A stretch of DNA of 64,000 nucleotides from JAQBDA01 sp963709875. GTDB lineage: Bacteria > Chloroflexota > Anaerolineae > Anaerolineales > UBA4823. The first letter of the stretch is position 1; each line of letters starts with the position of its first letter. The notes below the pieces were generated by a model, which saw nothing but the letters and a program-made list of their open reading frames with translations, made no database searches and was not told the origin of the DNA. Location: positions 372,001-436,000 of the forward strand of contig CAVPYB010000003.1 in assembly GCA_963709875.1 (NCBI GenBank). The letters are read 5' to 3'. Positions 20,078-31,737 of this stretch are shown here, one piece after another. A program made the position numbers and the translations under genes.

Positions 20078-20818
20078 ATGAAGATCGGATACCATAAATG
20101 GTACAGCCCAAGCCTAGGGCACGACATGGAACTAAAAACGTATGGCTGGTATGGAAAACCCATGCTGGTGTTCCCTGCACAAGGCGGGCGTTTCTACGAG
20201 TATGAAGATTTTAAAATGATCGATGCGATCAGCTCTTTCATCGAAGCTGGAAAAATTAAAGTGTACACCATGGACAGCATCGATAATCAGTCTTGGGCTA
20301 ATTATGGCATCCATCCCGCCGACCGGGCTCGTCGTCATGAGGACTATGACCGGTATATCACTCAGGAAGTCGCTCCATTTATTATTGAAAACTGTGCAGG
20401 CACCTCTGAGCGCTTCATTGTCACAGGTGTCAGCATGGGTGCCTACCATGCTGGTAACTTCTTCTTCCGCCACCCTGACGTATTTGATACCTTGATTGCG
20501 ATCAGCGGATTGTTCCAGCTGAGAATGTTCATTGGGGATTACGTCGATGACAACGTATATTTCAACTCACCGCTATACTATCTACCGAAACTGGATGACC
20601 CCTGGTATCTGGATCGATACCGTACAAGCCGTATCATTGTAGGGGTCGGTCAAGGAGCCTGGGAAGATGATATGCTTGCCGATGCTCGGGAGCTGCAGCG
20701 GATTCTCTCCGAGAAGAACATACCTCACTGGATCGATTATTGGGGGTATGATGTCAATCACGACTGGCCCTGGTGGCGGCAGATGATGCCCTACTTTCTC
20801 GACAAGCTTTATTTGTAG
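20078..20818 (+). CDS. Alpha/beta-hydrolase esterase family protein
   Basis: 246 residues with an alpha/beta-hydrolase core like the putative esterase (PF00756/esterase D-like) group. The nucleophile is in GVSMGAYHAG (G-x-S-x-G). Acid candidates lie in AWEDDM, and the late histidine is in VNHDWPWW. There is no signal peptide. It follows the ATP-grasp gene by 9 nt with ribosome site GGGAGC, so both are co-transcribed; the hydrolase may release or transfer the acyl product of that ligase. Exact substrate unknown. Confidence 0.8.
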   Translation: MKIGYHKWYSPSLGHDMELKTYGWYGKPMLVFPAQGGRFYEYEDFKMIDAISSFIEAGKIKVYTMDSIDNQSWANYGIHPADRARRHEDYDRYITQEVAPFIIENCAGTSERFIVTGVSMGAYHAGNFFFRHPDVFDTLIAISGLFQLRMFIGDYVDDNVYFNSPLYYLPKLDDPWYLDRYRTSRIIVGVGQGAWEDDMLADARELQRILSEKNIPHWIDYWGYDVNHDWPWWRQMMPYFLDKLYL

Positions 20819-20874
20819 AACTACGCTGCCCGCGGAGAAATACTACTCCCCGGGATTACGTTATAATCAGCCTG

Positions 20875-22044
20875 ATGAGCGAAAAACGAACATATCTGGA
20901 TTATGCCGCGACTACACCAGTGGATCCGCGTGTAATGGATGCTATGCTGCCTTACTTTATGGAGCAGTTTGGCAATCCTTCCTCCGTTCACAGATTTGGA
21001 CAGAGATCCGAGGCTGCAGTAGAGGACGCTCGCGAGCGAGTGGCAGGCGTACTGGGCTGCAGCAGCCAGGAAATCGTTTTTACGTCTTGCGGCTCAGAGA
21101 GTGATAATTTGGCGCTGCGCGGAACTGCTCACGCCATGCACCAAAAAAACGGCTCGAACCATATCCTGATTTCTCCAACTGAGCACCACGCAGTATCTAA
21201 CACCGCAGAACAATTAAGCTCCAGCTTTGGATTTGAGTTAGAGTATCTGCCCGTTGACAGCTACGGTCAGGTTGATCCAGATGAGGTAAAAAAGCGACTG
21301 AGACAGGAGACTGCTGTTGTCTCGATTATCTATGCCAACAATGAGATTGGAACGATTAACCCAATCGCTGAGATCGGTGCGATTTGCAGGGAACGCCAGG
21401 TGGCTTTCCATACGGATGCAGTTCAGGCTGCTGCGTATCTACCTGTAAGCGCCAATCATCTAAACGTTGATATGCTGTCACTGGGCGCGCACAAGTTCTA
21501 CGGGCCGAAGGGAATTGGGGTGTTGTATATTCGGATGGGCACCCCAGTGTTGCCCACACAGACTGGCGGAGGACAGGAATACGGTATGCGCGCGGGCACA
21601 TCGAACGTGCCGTATATCGTTGGCTTTGCAACAGCCCTTGATCTCGTCGAACAAGAAAGAGATGCACGGCGCAATCACGTACAGCCGCTCCAGAAAAGGA
21701 TTATCACCGGGATTCCGGCGAGCATTCCAGGTGTACAACTGACCGGGCATCCACAGCAGCGTATGCCTAACCATGCCAGTTTCGTCTTCCAGGGTGTTGA
21801 TGGGAACGAGCTGCTGATGATGTTAGACATTGAAGGATATGCATGCTCATCTGGCTCAGCATGTAAAACCGGTGATCCAGAGCCTTCCGATGTGCTGCTC
21901 GCGCTTGGATATCCTCGGCAGTGGGCGCTTGGATCGCTGCGCATTTCACTTGGCAACCAGACCACGGCGGATGAGGTTGAGGATTTCTTGCAGATACTGC
22001 CACATACGATCGAGCGCAATCGGCAACTGGCGGGAGTTTCGTGA
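20875..22044 (+). CDS. Cysteine desulfurase (IscS/NifS family)
   Basis: 389 residues starting at ATG 20875 with the classic N-terminus YLDYAATTPVDPRV. PLP lysine in SLGAHKFYGPKG, sulfur-carrying cysteine loop in CSSGSACKTGD. The enzyme takes sulfur from cysteine as a persulfide for tRNA thiolation and iron-sulfur clusters. A longer frame upstream (from 20773) overlaps the esterase gene and adds non-homologous residues. TATAAT at 20862-20867 sits 7 nt before the ATG and there is no ribosome site, which points to a leaderless transcript. It is directly followed by mnmA, its usual partner. Confidence 0.93.
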   Translation: MSEKRTYLDYAATTPVDPRVMDAMLPYFMEQFGNPSSVHRFGQRSEAAVEDARERVAGVLGCSSQEIVFTSCGSESDNLALRGTAHAMHQKNGSNHILISPTEHHAVSNTAEQLSSSFGFELEYLPVDSYGQVDPDEVKKRLRQETAVVSIIYANNEIGTINPIAEIGAICRERQVAFHTDAVQAAAYLPVSANHLNVDMLSLGAHKFYGPKGIGVLYIRMGTPVLPTQTGGGQEYGMRAGTSNVPYIVGFATALDLVEQERDARRNHVQPLQKRIITGIPASIPGVQLTGHPQQRMPNHASFVFQGVDGNELLMMLDIEGYACSSGSACKTGDPEPSDVLLALGYPRQWALGSLRISLGNQTTADEVEDFLQILPHTIERNRQLAGVS

Positions 22045-22046
22045 GC

Positions 22047-23117
22047 ATGTCAAAACGCGTCGTGGTTGCTATGAGCGGAGGTGTAGACAGCTCTGTCGCT
22101 GCAGCCTTGCTCCAGAAGCAGGGTTATGATGTCGTTGGCATAATGTTGAGGATCTGGAGTGAGCCAGGGAGAGAGACTAGTAATAAGTGCTGTACACCGG
22201 AATCCATGGCAGCAGCGCGGCGTGTGGCAGCCCGATTAGACATACCATTTTATGCGGTTGATGCTCAAAGCGATTTCAAAGACAGTGTTGTAGAATATTT
22301 TATAGACGGGTACGCCAGTGGGATTACTCCCAATCCATGCCTGGAGTGTAATCGCCGTATTCGTTTTGGTTATTTGCTAGATCGCGCGATGAAAATCGGG
22401 GCAGACTACCTGGCGACAGGGCATTATGCACGCGTGGCCTCTCCTGGAAATGGGGAATATAAACTTATGCGAGGTGTGGATGCGCAGAAAGATCAATCTT
22501 ACGTTCTACATGTACTGGATCAGGAACAACTAAGCCGATCATTATTTCCCGTCGGAGAATATACGAAAACTGAGATCAGAGAACTTGCCCACACGTTCGG
22601 CATCCACCTCGCCGACCGCCCCGACAGTCAGGACTTATGTTTTTTAGCAGGTGAAGATTATAGAGACTTTTTGAAACGCAACGCTGGGGAGCTGCTTGCA
22701 TCAGGCCCGATTATGAATCAACATGGCGAAGAAATCGGTAGACATCACGGTCTAGCATATTATACAATCGGTCAGCGTAAAGGCTTGGGCATATCCTCCG
22801 CTCTCCCGCAATATGTTATCGCAAAAGAGATTTCAGACAATACCCTGATCGTGGGGCCATCCGAATCCCTGGGCAGGGATAAGCTACTCGCCACCGATGT
22901 ACACTGGGTGAGCGGTGATCAACCAGCTCGAGATTTCCGGGCACAAGTTAAGACAAGATATTCAGCAAGGTTGACATGGGCAACTGTCTTCCCCTTACCT
23001 GACAATCGGGTCCAGGTAATTTTCGATGAGAATATCAGAGACATTACCCCTGGACAGGCAGCTGTATTTTATGAAGGCGATGTCTGCATAGGTGGTGGGA
23101 TAATATCTTCTGGGTAA
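22047..23117 (+). CDS. mnmA: tRNA-specific 2-thiouridylase MnmA
   Basis: About 356 residues. PP-loop SGGVDSSVAA near the N-terminus (ATP), catalytic cysteine pair in NPCLECNRRIRFG and DLCFLAGEDY, and the insertion GHYARV. It uses persulfide sulfur from the desulfurase encoded immediately upstream to thiolate U34 of Lys, Glu and Gln tRNAs. The desulfurase stop overlaps the region of the start; GTG 22041 and ATG 22047 are both in frame, and ATG 22047 has better spacing from GGGAG (22032-22036). Normal family length. Confidence 0.94.
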   Translation: MSKRVVVAMSGGVDSSVAAALLQKQGYDVVGIMLRIWSEPGRETSNKCCTPESMAAARRVAARLDIPFYAVDAQSDFKDSVVEYFIDGYASGITPNPCLECNRRIRFGYLLDRAMKIGADYLATGHYARVASPGNGEYKLMRGVDAQKDQSYVLHVLDQEQLSRSLFPVGEYTKTEIRELAHTFGIHLADRPDSQDLCFLAGEDYRDFLKRNAGELLASGPIMNQHGEEIGRHHGLAYYTIGQRKGLGISSALPQYVIAKEISDNTLIVGPSESLGRDKLLATDVHWVSGDQPARDFRAQVKTRYSARLTWATVFPLPDNRVQVIFDENIRDITPGQAAVFYEGDVCIGGGIISSG

Positions 23118-23129
23118 GGATCGATATCA

Positions 23130-23399
23130 ATGACATTACCGGCTATCATCTTCGGGTTGCTCCTATCGACATTGTACGGCACTGCATTTCACCTATGGCG
23201 CGGCGGTAATGCCTGGCGGTTAGGTTTATATTTGCTGCTGGGATGGGCAGGCTTCTGGCTGGGTCAATTTATCGCCATGCAGCTGGGATGGACATTCGCC
23301 AGTCTGGGATCGCTACATCTTGGTTTGGCAACGCTAATGAGCGCCATATTCCTCTTCGGTGGTTATTGGCTCAGCCTGGTTGAGGTCGAGAGGAAATAA
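23130..23399 (+). CDS. Small three-helix membrane protein, unknown function
   Basis: 89 residues with three hydrophobic segments (~3-20, ~30-55, ~62-82) separated by short loops (HLWRGGNAWR). No motif recognised. It follows mnmA by 12 nt and is probably in the same transcript. Conserved small proteins of this type occur in many genomes without a known role. The stop lies next to a strong terminator that also serves the convergent cold-shock gene. Confidence 0.6.
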   Translation: MTLPAIIFGLLLSTLYGTAFHLWRGGNAWRLGLYLLLGWAGFWLGQFIAMQLGWTFASLGSLHLGLATLMSAIFLFGGYWLSLVEVERK

Positions 23400-23434
23400 A
23401 AAGTCCCATCGCTCCTGGCTCCAGCGATAGGACT
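23393..23434 (-). terminator. Terminator of the cold-shock gene (possibly bidirectional)
   Basis: AGTCCCATCGCT (23402-23413) and AGCGATAGGACT (23423-23434) pair with one mismatch around a 9-nt loop. On the minus strand the stem is followed by CTTTTTATTT, a good U-tract. It lies between two convergent genes. Confidence 0.85.
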
Positions 23435-23453
23435 GAATCTGATAAGTGAAATC

Positions 23454-23666
23454 CTACTCGGTAATAGTAACGTTGGCAGCCTGCAAGCCTTTCGGGCCAT
23501 CCTCGATTGTGAATTCGACGACCTGACCTTCATGCAATGTGCGGTACCCATCGGATTGGATGGCAGAAAAATGGACAAAAACATCCGGTCCGCCCTGGCG
23601 CTCGATAAATCCATAGCCTTTGCTGGCGTTAAACCACTTCACAGTGCCAGAAATACGTTCGTTCAT
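23454..23666 (-). CDS. Cold-shock domain protein (CspA family)
   Basis: 70 residues, a single cold-shock domain with both nucleic-acid-binding motifs: RNP1 KGYGFIE and RNP2 VFVHFSAI. It also has the typical start GTVKWFN and the GPKGLQAANV end. It acts as an RNA chaperone. The leader upstream on the minus strand is long and contains a separate terminator-like hairpin at 23762-23799, followed further up by the tandem insertion sequences, so the ancestral promoter may have been displaced. Confidence 0.93.
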   Translation of the reverse strand: MNERISGTVKWFNASKGYGFIERQGGPDVFVHFSAIQSDGYRTLHEGQVVEFTIEDGPKGLQAANVTITE

Positions 23667-23761
23667 TGCTTTTCTTTCTCCTTGAACATCCTGAAATTCT
23701 ATAGTAAAAAATTAGCGTTCACGCAGTTCTTCATTGTCTTGGATCACTACTCAAAGCCAGG

Positions 23762-23799
23762 AAATAAAAAAGGTCTGAAACAGTGCACTCGTTCAGACC
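23762..23799 (-). terminator. Terminator/attenuator-like hairpin upstream of the cold-shock gene
   Basis: Perfect 8-bp inverted repeat GGTCTGAA/TTCAGACC (23772-23779 / 23792-23799) with a minus-strand T-run (complement of 23762-23771). On the minus strand it follows a structured stretch with GGTGGCAC and a GTCTTTTGGAC hairpin, which recalls a T-box antiterminator region, although the consensus is imperfect. No complete gene lies between it and the insertion sequences. Confidence 0.6.
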
Positions 23800-23886
23800 G
23801 GGTCCAAAAGACTTGTAGACAGAACTCACGTGCCACCTTACGGTGAAAGTTTATCAGTCTGGAAATAGATCGTCAAGAGGCTATTT

Positions 23887-24021
<135 letters not shown>

Positions 24022-24183
24022 AGGCGGCTCGAGCAACAAGTCCGCAGCCTGGGGAAGAACAGAGGACCAGAGCAAGACAGGGCGAGTGGTTGGCGTCCTC
24101 AAAAAAGGCCAACCGGCGCGTGGGAACAAGCCTTCAGGGCAGCTGAAAGCAGCTTGGAACAAACGGGGGGCGGACTCATGCCA

Positions 24184-25937
24184 TCAAGGTCCCAGCTCCT
24201 GGCAGGCCGCTCGAGAAGCCTGGCCAATCAGGCGAGCCAGGTTAAAGGCCAGGGAAAGGGTATCGCCGATCAGGGTGGCCTTGGCGGTGTTGGGCAAGCC
24301 GAACCAGGGGGAGCGTTTGAGACCGCGGCGTTGCTGGCTGGCATTGCGGCTTTCGGCATAACTCTGGCGACCGATGCGCAGTTTCCAGGTAGGCGAGCCG
24401 ACTTGGAAATCCCGGGCCAGGCGGATACAGCCATCCGGCAGGCTCAGGCCAATGGTGAGGCTGTAGCCCAGGGGGCGCTCTGGATCGGCGAATTGGCAGG
24501 CCTGGCGCGGCAGGGTCTGTGGAGAGGCAGCCTCCGGCAGGGCGATATCGGGATCCGGCTGGCGGACACATTTCTGGCGGCAGACCCACTTGGTAGTGCC
24601 GTGCTCGTAGTTGTGGCCGTTGGTAAACATCTGGTAGCCCAAAGGGCAGAGCGGATTGCCGTGCTCGTCATAGCCGCGTTTGAGACAGGTGAGGGGATCG
24701 TCGTCGCCATGCATAGGCAGCAGACGGATGGTACGCAGGGCCTTCAGCTCGTCATGGACGTAGCGCAAGACCGCTTCGTAGCCTTCACCGGCGTCGCCCA
24801 GGAATTCCCCGATCTGGAGATTGGGGAAGCGGTTGCGCAGGCACTTGAGCCCGGGGACGGTGAGCAAGTGGTCATTGACATTGGCCGGAGTGCAGGGCCC
24901 GGTCAGGGGCCAGAGTTGGAAGAGGCGATCATCGACAATACTAAAGGCCTTGGATTTGTAGCCGAAGTGGTGTTTGCCGGGTGGCCTGGCGGTCTGCTGA
25001 GGAGTGGCATTCGGGTTGGGACCGGGCCGGTTGGAGCCCGAGTAGTAGACATAGGCGGCCTGGGGATCGCGTGGGGTGGCGAAACGGCAGTGCTCCCGGC
25101 ACGCGTCGCTGTCACAGGCACAGCCCTGCTTGCCCTTGTCCTGGGCCGGACAAGGCCGCCTGGCGGCGGGCAAGCTGCAGACTGGAGTTTGGTGAATACA
25201 GCTCTGGTGCGAGCGAGCCTGGACCAGCTGGCAGTCGCTGGACAGGCTCACGCCCCGTTCCGGCGGGTCGCCCGGGAAGGTGGCCTGGCTGGGGATCAGG
25301 CCGTAGGCCATCAGGCCCAAGACCAGGCTGGTCTGGCAGTCTGTCAGCCAATCCAGCTGGGTGTTGGCCAGCGCCATCCGAAAAGTGGACGGGCTGGGCA
25401 AATCGGCTGGATCGAAACCCAACCGGCTGCAGTAGCCCCGGCCGCGTTCGGTGGAGCGCAGTTCCTTTACCAGTCTTTCCCAGTCCCAGCCCTGGTAGAC
25501 GGCCAGAAAAGCGGCCAACCCCAGGCTCACCGGATCAAAGGGGGGTGGGCCAAATTGGCTCTTGAAGCGCTGGGCGAAGTAGGGCCGCCAGGGCGAGAAG
25601 TCGAACAGGCGCAAGGTGAGGTCGAATTCGTCCAATCCGTCCAGCTCGGCGCTGCTGAGCAGGTCTGGGGAGGGCTGCCAGCGGTAGTGCGAGCGACACC
25701 AGCGCCCGGCCCAGGGCGGGGGATCGCCAGAAGTAGGTAGCTGCAGCGGCAAAAGTGGCCGGATGGCCTCCCAGCGAAACAGGGCCACGAAGTTGGGGAT
25801 CAGCAGACGCCGCTGGGCAGCGGGCAAGGTGCGAGTGGCGGCTAATTCCGCCCTGGAAAAGCTGGCCAGGCTTTGAAAGGGGCTGTCGGGGATGGCCGCC
25901 TCTGGAACAACCGGGGTGGCGGGGACCCAGATTGTGT

Positions 25938-25941
<4 letters not shown>
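24184..25941 (-). CDS. DDE transposase of IS copy 1
   Basis: 585 residues. A helical N-terminal part (FDPVSLGLAAFLAVYQGW ... SPSTFRMAL) resembles the DUF772-type domain of IS4/IS5-group transposases. Catalytic triad candidates are D236 in SLSSDCQLV, D383 in FLGDAGEGYEA and E530 in YAESRNASQQ, with the IS4-type HHFGYKSKAF motif at ~324-333. Between the first two acidic residues lies an unusual cysteine-rich stretch (C248, 255, 264, 274, 276, 280, 284), which may bind zinc. The start overlaps the end of the sigma gene by 4 nt (ATGA), so translation is coupled. Long plus-strand frames across this gene are GC-driven shadows. Confidence 0.9.
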
Positions 25942-26867
<926 letters not shown>

Positions 26868-27029
26868 AGGCGGCTCGAGCAACAAGTCCGCAGCCTGGGG
26901 AAGAACAGAGGACCAGAGCAAGACAGGGCGAGTGGTTGGCGTCCTCAAAAAAGGCCAACCGGCGCGTGGGAACAAGCCTTCAGGGCAGCTGAAAGCAGCT
27001 TGGAACAAACGGGGGGCGGACTCATGCCA

Positions 27030-28783
27030 TCAAGGTCCCAGCTCCTGGCAGGCCGCTCGAGAAGCCTGGCCAATCAGGCGAGCCAGGTTAAAGGCCAGGG
27101 AAAGGGTATCGCCGATCAGGGTGGCCTTGGCGGTGTTGGGCAAGCCGAACCAGGGGGAGCGTTTGAGACCGCGGCGTTGCTGGCTGGCATTGCGGCTTTC
27201 GGCATAACTCTGGCGACCGATGCGCAGTTTCCAGGTAGGCGAGCCGACTTGGAAATCCCGGGCCAGGCGGATACAGCCATCCGGCAGGCTCAGGCCAATG
27301 GTGAGGCTGTAGCCCAGGGGGCGCTCTGGATCGGCGAATTGGCAGGCCTGGCGCGGCAGGGTCTGTGGAGAGGCAGCCTCCGGCAGGGCGATATCGGGAT
27401 CCGGCTGGCGGACACATTTCTGGCGGCAGACCCACTTGGTAGTGCCGTGCTCGTAGTTGTGGCCGTTGGTAAACATCTGGTAGCCCAAAGGGCAGAGCGG
27501 ATTGCCGTGCTCGTCATAGCCGCGTTTGAGACAGGTGAGGGGATCGTCGTCGCCATGCATAGGCAGCAGACGGATGGTACGCAGGGCCTTCAGCTCGTCA
27601 TGGACGTAGCGCAAGACCGCTTCGTAGCCTTCACCGGCGTCGCCCAGGAATTCCCCGATCTGGAGATTGGGGAAGCGGTTGCGCAGGCACTTGAGCCCGG
27701 GGACGGTGAGCAAGTGGTCATTGACATTGGCCGGAGTGCAGGGCCCGGTCAGGGGCCAGAGTTGGAAGAGGCGATCATCGACAATACTAAAGGCCTTGGA
27801 TTTGTAGCCGAAGTGGTGTTTGCCGGGTGGCCTGGCGGTCTGCTGAGGAGTGGCATTCGGGTTGGGACCGGGCCGGTTGGAGCCCGAGTAGTAGACATAG
27901 GCGGCCTGGGGATCGCGTGGGGTGGCGAAACGGCAGTGCTCCCGGCACGCGTCGCTGTCACAGGCACAGCCCTGCTTGCCCTTGTCCTGGGCCGGACAAG
28001 GCCGCCTGGCGGCGGGCAAGCTGCAGACTGGAGTTTGGTGAATACAGCTCTGGTGCGAGCGAGCCTGGACCAGCTGGCAGTCGCTGGACAGGCTCACGCC
28101 CCGTTCCGGCGGGTCGCCCGGGAAGGTGGCCTGGCTGGGGATCAGGCCGTAGGCCATCAGGCCCAAGACCAGGCTGGTCTGGCAGTCTGTCAGCCAATCC
28201 AGCTGGGTGTTGGCCAGCGCCATCCGAAAAGTGGACGGGCTGGGCAAATCGGCTGGATCGAAACCCAACCGGCTGCAGTAGCCCCGGCCGCGTTCGGTGG
28301 AGCGCAGTTCCTTTACCAGTCTTTCCCAGTCCCAGCCCTGGTAGACGGCCAGAAAAGCGGCCAACCCCAGGCTCACCGGATCAAAGGGGGGTGGGCCAAA
28401 TTGGCTCTTGAAGCGCTGGGCGAAGTAGGGCCGCCAGGGCGAGAAGTCGAACAGGCGCAAGGTGAGGTCGAATTCGTCCAATCCGTCCAGCTCGGCGCTG
28501 CTGAGCAGGTCTGGGGAGGGCTGCCAGCGGTAGTGCGAGCGACACCAGCGCCCGGCCCAGGGCGGGGGATCGCCAGAAGTAGGTAGCTGCAGCGGCAAAA
28601 GTGGCCGGATGGCCTCCCAGCGAAACAGGGCCACGAAGTTGGGGATCAGCAGACGCCGCTGGGCAGCGGGCAAGGTGCGAGTGGCGGCTAATTCCGCCCT
28701 GGAAAAGCTGGCCAGGCTTTGAAAGGGGCTGTCGGGGATGGCCGCCTCTGGAACAACCGGGGTGGCGGGGACCCAGATTGTGT

Positions 28784-28787
<4 letters not shown>
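27030..28787 (-). CDS. DDE transposase of IS copy 2
   Basis: 585 residues, identical in translation to the transposase at 24184-25941, with D236, D383 and E530 as the presumed catalytic residues and the same cysteine-rich insert. It is intact, so both copies could be active. It starts inside the last codons of the sigma gene (4-nt overlap). Confidence 0.9.
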
Positions 28788-29583
<796 letters not shown>

Positions 29584-29744
29584 AATAAAATCTGCTGTCT
29601 CAACCCTTCCTTCGTGGTAATATAATACCTTCCCGGGTTACCCTCTTGATGCGTGATTCCACGATTATGCTTGCTCAAGAGCTGACAGAACCGGAGATAG
29701 ATATCATAGCTACCAACCAATTCGCTTATTAAGGATACCCAAAT
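29584..29744. other. Intergenic flank with RNA-like inverted repeats
   Basis: Read on the minus strand, CTCTTGA and TCAAGAG enclose a CGTG-GAAT-CACG hairpin, followed by GGGTAACCC. These are compatible with a structured leader that continued, before IS insertion, into the hairpins at 23762-23850. A minus-strand frame of about 45 codons also spans it but lacks a good start. On the plus strand the ribosome site AAGGA precedes the S9 peptidase. Function unresolved. Confidence 0.3.
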
Positions 29745-31655
29745 ATGTATAGGATCGAATCACTTCTATCAGCACGACTCTTTCTGCAACCACAGCTCAT
29801 CGATGAGCGGATAATATTTATCAGCAACCTGAGCGGACATCTCAGCCTGTATGCCATGGATTACGGCGGCAGCGTTCCGGAACCCCTACTCCCGCCGGAG
29901 CTCGCATTGCAGAATCCCCACCTCATCGGAGGGAAATCATTCTACGTCTTTCCCAAATTGGGGAAAATCCTTGTAATGATCGATAAGGATGGCGATGAGA
30001 ATTACCAGCCAATGCTCATACCAATGGATGGAGGCTATCCTGAACCCACCTTTGATGACCAACTATCCGATTTCCGCTGTCACCTGGGTGAATGTGACGC
30101 TGATAATAATATCGTCTATCTTTCTGCTGAATCGCGTCAGGATGAAAATATCATCGCATACCGAGGAAATCTGGACAGTGGGGAATTGCAAAATCTGGGC
30201 GCAAGCCCGTGGGGCAGCGAACCCGCTGGGAATACCAGTGACCATTCCAGCGTGGTCCTAATCGATGGCTATTCGATGGGCGATGATGTGCTGTATATCC
30301 GAAAAAAGGATAGGGATGACCGGGAGTTGTTATTCGGCACTCCGCTTGAACAGCGTGCACCTGACCAAACGGTATCACTTAGTGCATTCTTCTCGCCTCA
30401 TTTTGTCGAGAACGATAAAGCTGTCCTGTTAGGAACAGCCCTGTTCAGCGATACATTCGGTATTGGGCATATCGAATTGGATAATCCTTCACGCGTCAAT
30501 CCTGTCAGTATTAGCGGCATAAAGCACCAAGGAGTTGGCGAATTCGAAGAGCTGATCCATCTCAATGGAGAGCGTTATTTATTGAAGTTCAATATCGATG
30601 GCTGCTCTTGGCTGTATGAAGGCACTTACGATAGCAGTGCCAGAAGGATGGACTTGAAGTATGTCATCTGTGGATTAGGTGTCCTATCCGGTGGCGTTCT
30701 CGAAGCTGTATCCTACGATGAAGCCGGAGACAGGTTTATTCTGGCGTTTTCGACTGCAACCTCCCCCACACAGATTTACAGCGTCGAAGGGTCAGATCGC
30801 TTAACAGTCCTGAAGCATACAAACGAACGATTACTTGGTATACCGGTGGAATTGCTCTCTCCAGGTGAAGATGCCTCGTACTCATCCTTCGATGGAACGC
30901 GGGTATCCTCACGGCTATACCTGCCCTCACCCAGGCTGGGCTATGAGGGGAAACGACCGGTTGTCTATTACGTACATGGAGGACCGCAGGGTCAGGAGCG
31001 CCCGGATTTCGCCTGGTTTTCAATGCCCCTAATCCAGTTCCTGACCTTGAACGGATTCGCCGTCTTTGTGCCTAATGTACGCGGCAGCACCGGTTACGGA
31101 TTAAGCTATACGAAACAGGTTGATAAAGATTGGGGTGGTAAGGATCGCCTGGATCACGTGCACGCAATGGAGGCTGTTCTCCAGAAAGATGACAGGTTGG
31201 ATGTACATCGGGCAGGCGTGGTAGGTCGCTCCTATGGTGGCTATATGAGCCTGACACTTGCTGGGCGGCATCCGGACTTATGGTCTGCAGCGGTCGACAT
31301 GTTCGGACCGTACGACCTGGTCACTTTTTTGGACCGTATACCTGTCACCTGGAAACCCTACTTCAAGATCGTGCTTGGCGACCCGGAAAATCCTTCCGAT
31401 AAGGAGTTCCTGTCCGAACGCTCTCCGAAGACATATCTTGATCAGCTTGGCAGTCCCCTGCTTGTCATTCAAGGGAAGAACGATCCCCGGGTAGTTGAAC
31501 GTGAATCAAGAGATGTCGTCGAAAACCTCCGCTCGACTGGAAAACAAGTCGACTATCTGATGTTCGAAAACGAAGGGCACGACGTATTGAAATTCGAGAA
31601 CCGGGTGCGCTGTTATAACGCGATCACCGATTTCTTCAAAGAGCACTTACAGTAA
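29745..31655 (+). CDS. S9 family prolyl oligopeptidase-type serine peptidase
   Basis: 636 residues. The first ~370 form a beta-propeller-like region (repeated blade patterns such as LYAMDYGGSVPEPL and PMLIPMDGGYPEP). The rest is an alpha/beta-hydrolase: oxyanion region YVHGGPQGQ, nucleophile S496 in GRSYGGYMS, acid in QGKNDPRV and histidine in ENEGHDV. No signal peptide, so it is cytoplasmic. Such acylaminoacyl/oligopeptidases cut short peptides. ATG 29745 has a ribosome site AAGGA. The next gene starts 82 nt later after a MITE-end sequence. Confidence 0.9.
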   Translation: MYRIESLLSARLFLQPQLIDERIIFISNLSGHLSLYAMDYGGSVPEPLLPPELALQNPHLIGGKSFYVFPKLGKILVMIDKDGDENYQPMLIPMDGGYPEPTFDDQLSDFRCHLGECDADNNIVYLSAESRQDENIIAYRGNLDSGELQNLGASPWGSEPAGNTSDHSSVVLIDGYSMGDDVLYIRKKDRDDRELLFGTPLEQRAPDQTVSLSAFFSPHFVENDKAVLLGTALFSDTFGIGHIELDNPSRVNPVSISGIKHQGVGEFEELIHLNGERYLLKFNIDGCSWLYEGTYDSSARRMDLKYVICGLGVLSGGVLEAVSYDEAGDRFILAFSTATSPTQIYSVEGSDRLTVLKHTNERLLGIPVELLSPGEDASYSSFDGTRVSSRLYLPSPRLGYEGKRPVVYYVHGGPQGQERPDFAWFSMPLIQFLTLNGFAVFVPNVRGSTGYGLSYTKQVDKDWGGKDRLDHVHAMEAVLQKDDRLDVHRAGVVGRSYGGYMSLTLAGRHPDLWSAAVDMFGPYDLVTFLDRIPVTWKPYFKIVLGDPENPSDKEFLSERSPKTYLDQLGSPLLVIQGKNDPRVVERESRDVVENLRSTGKQVDYLMFENEGHDVLKFENRVRCYNAITDFFKEHLQ

Positions 31656-31663
31656 TTCGAAAC

Positions 31664-31695
31664 CCCCAACTCTCACCCAAGTGCGTAAGTCCTAT
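31664..31695 (+). repeat. Solo copy of a MITE-type end sequence
   Basis: 32 nt starting CCCCAACTCTC and ending GTGCGTAAGTCCTAT match the right end of the palindromic element at 42072-42162 with a single one-base indel. The other arm is missing here. Both copies are in the same orientation just upstream of a gene start. Confidence 0.65.
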
Positions 31696-31737
31696 CTGAT
31701 CTGAGGTTGCAGAATTTGGGAAGGCAATTGAAAAAAT

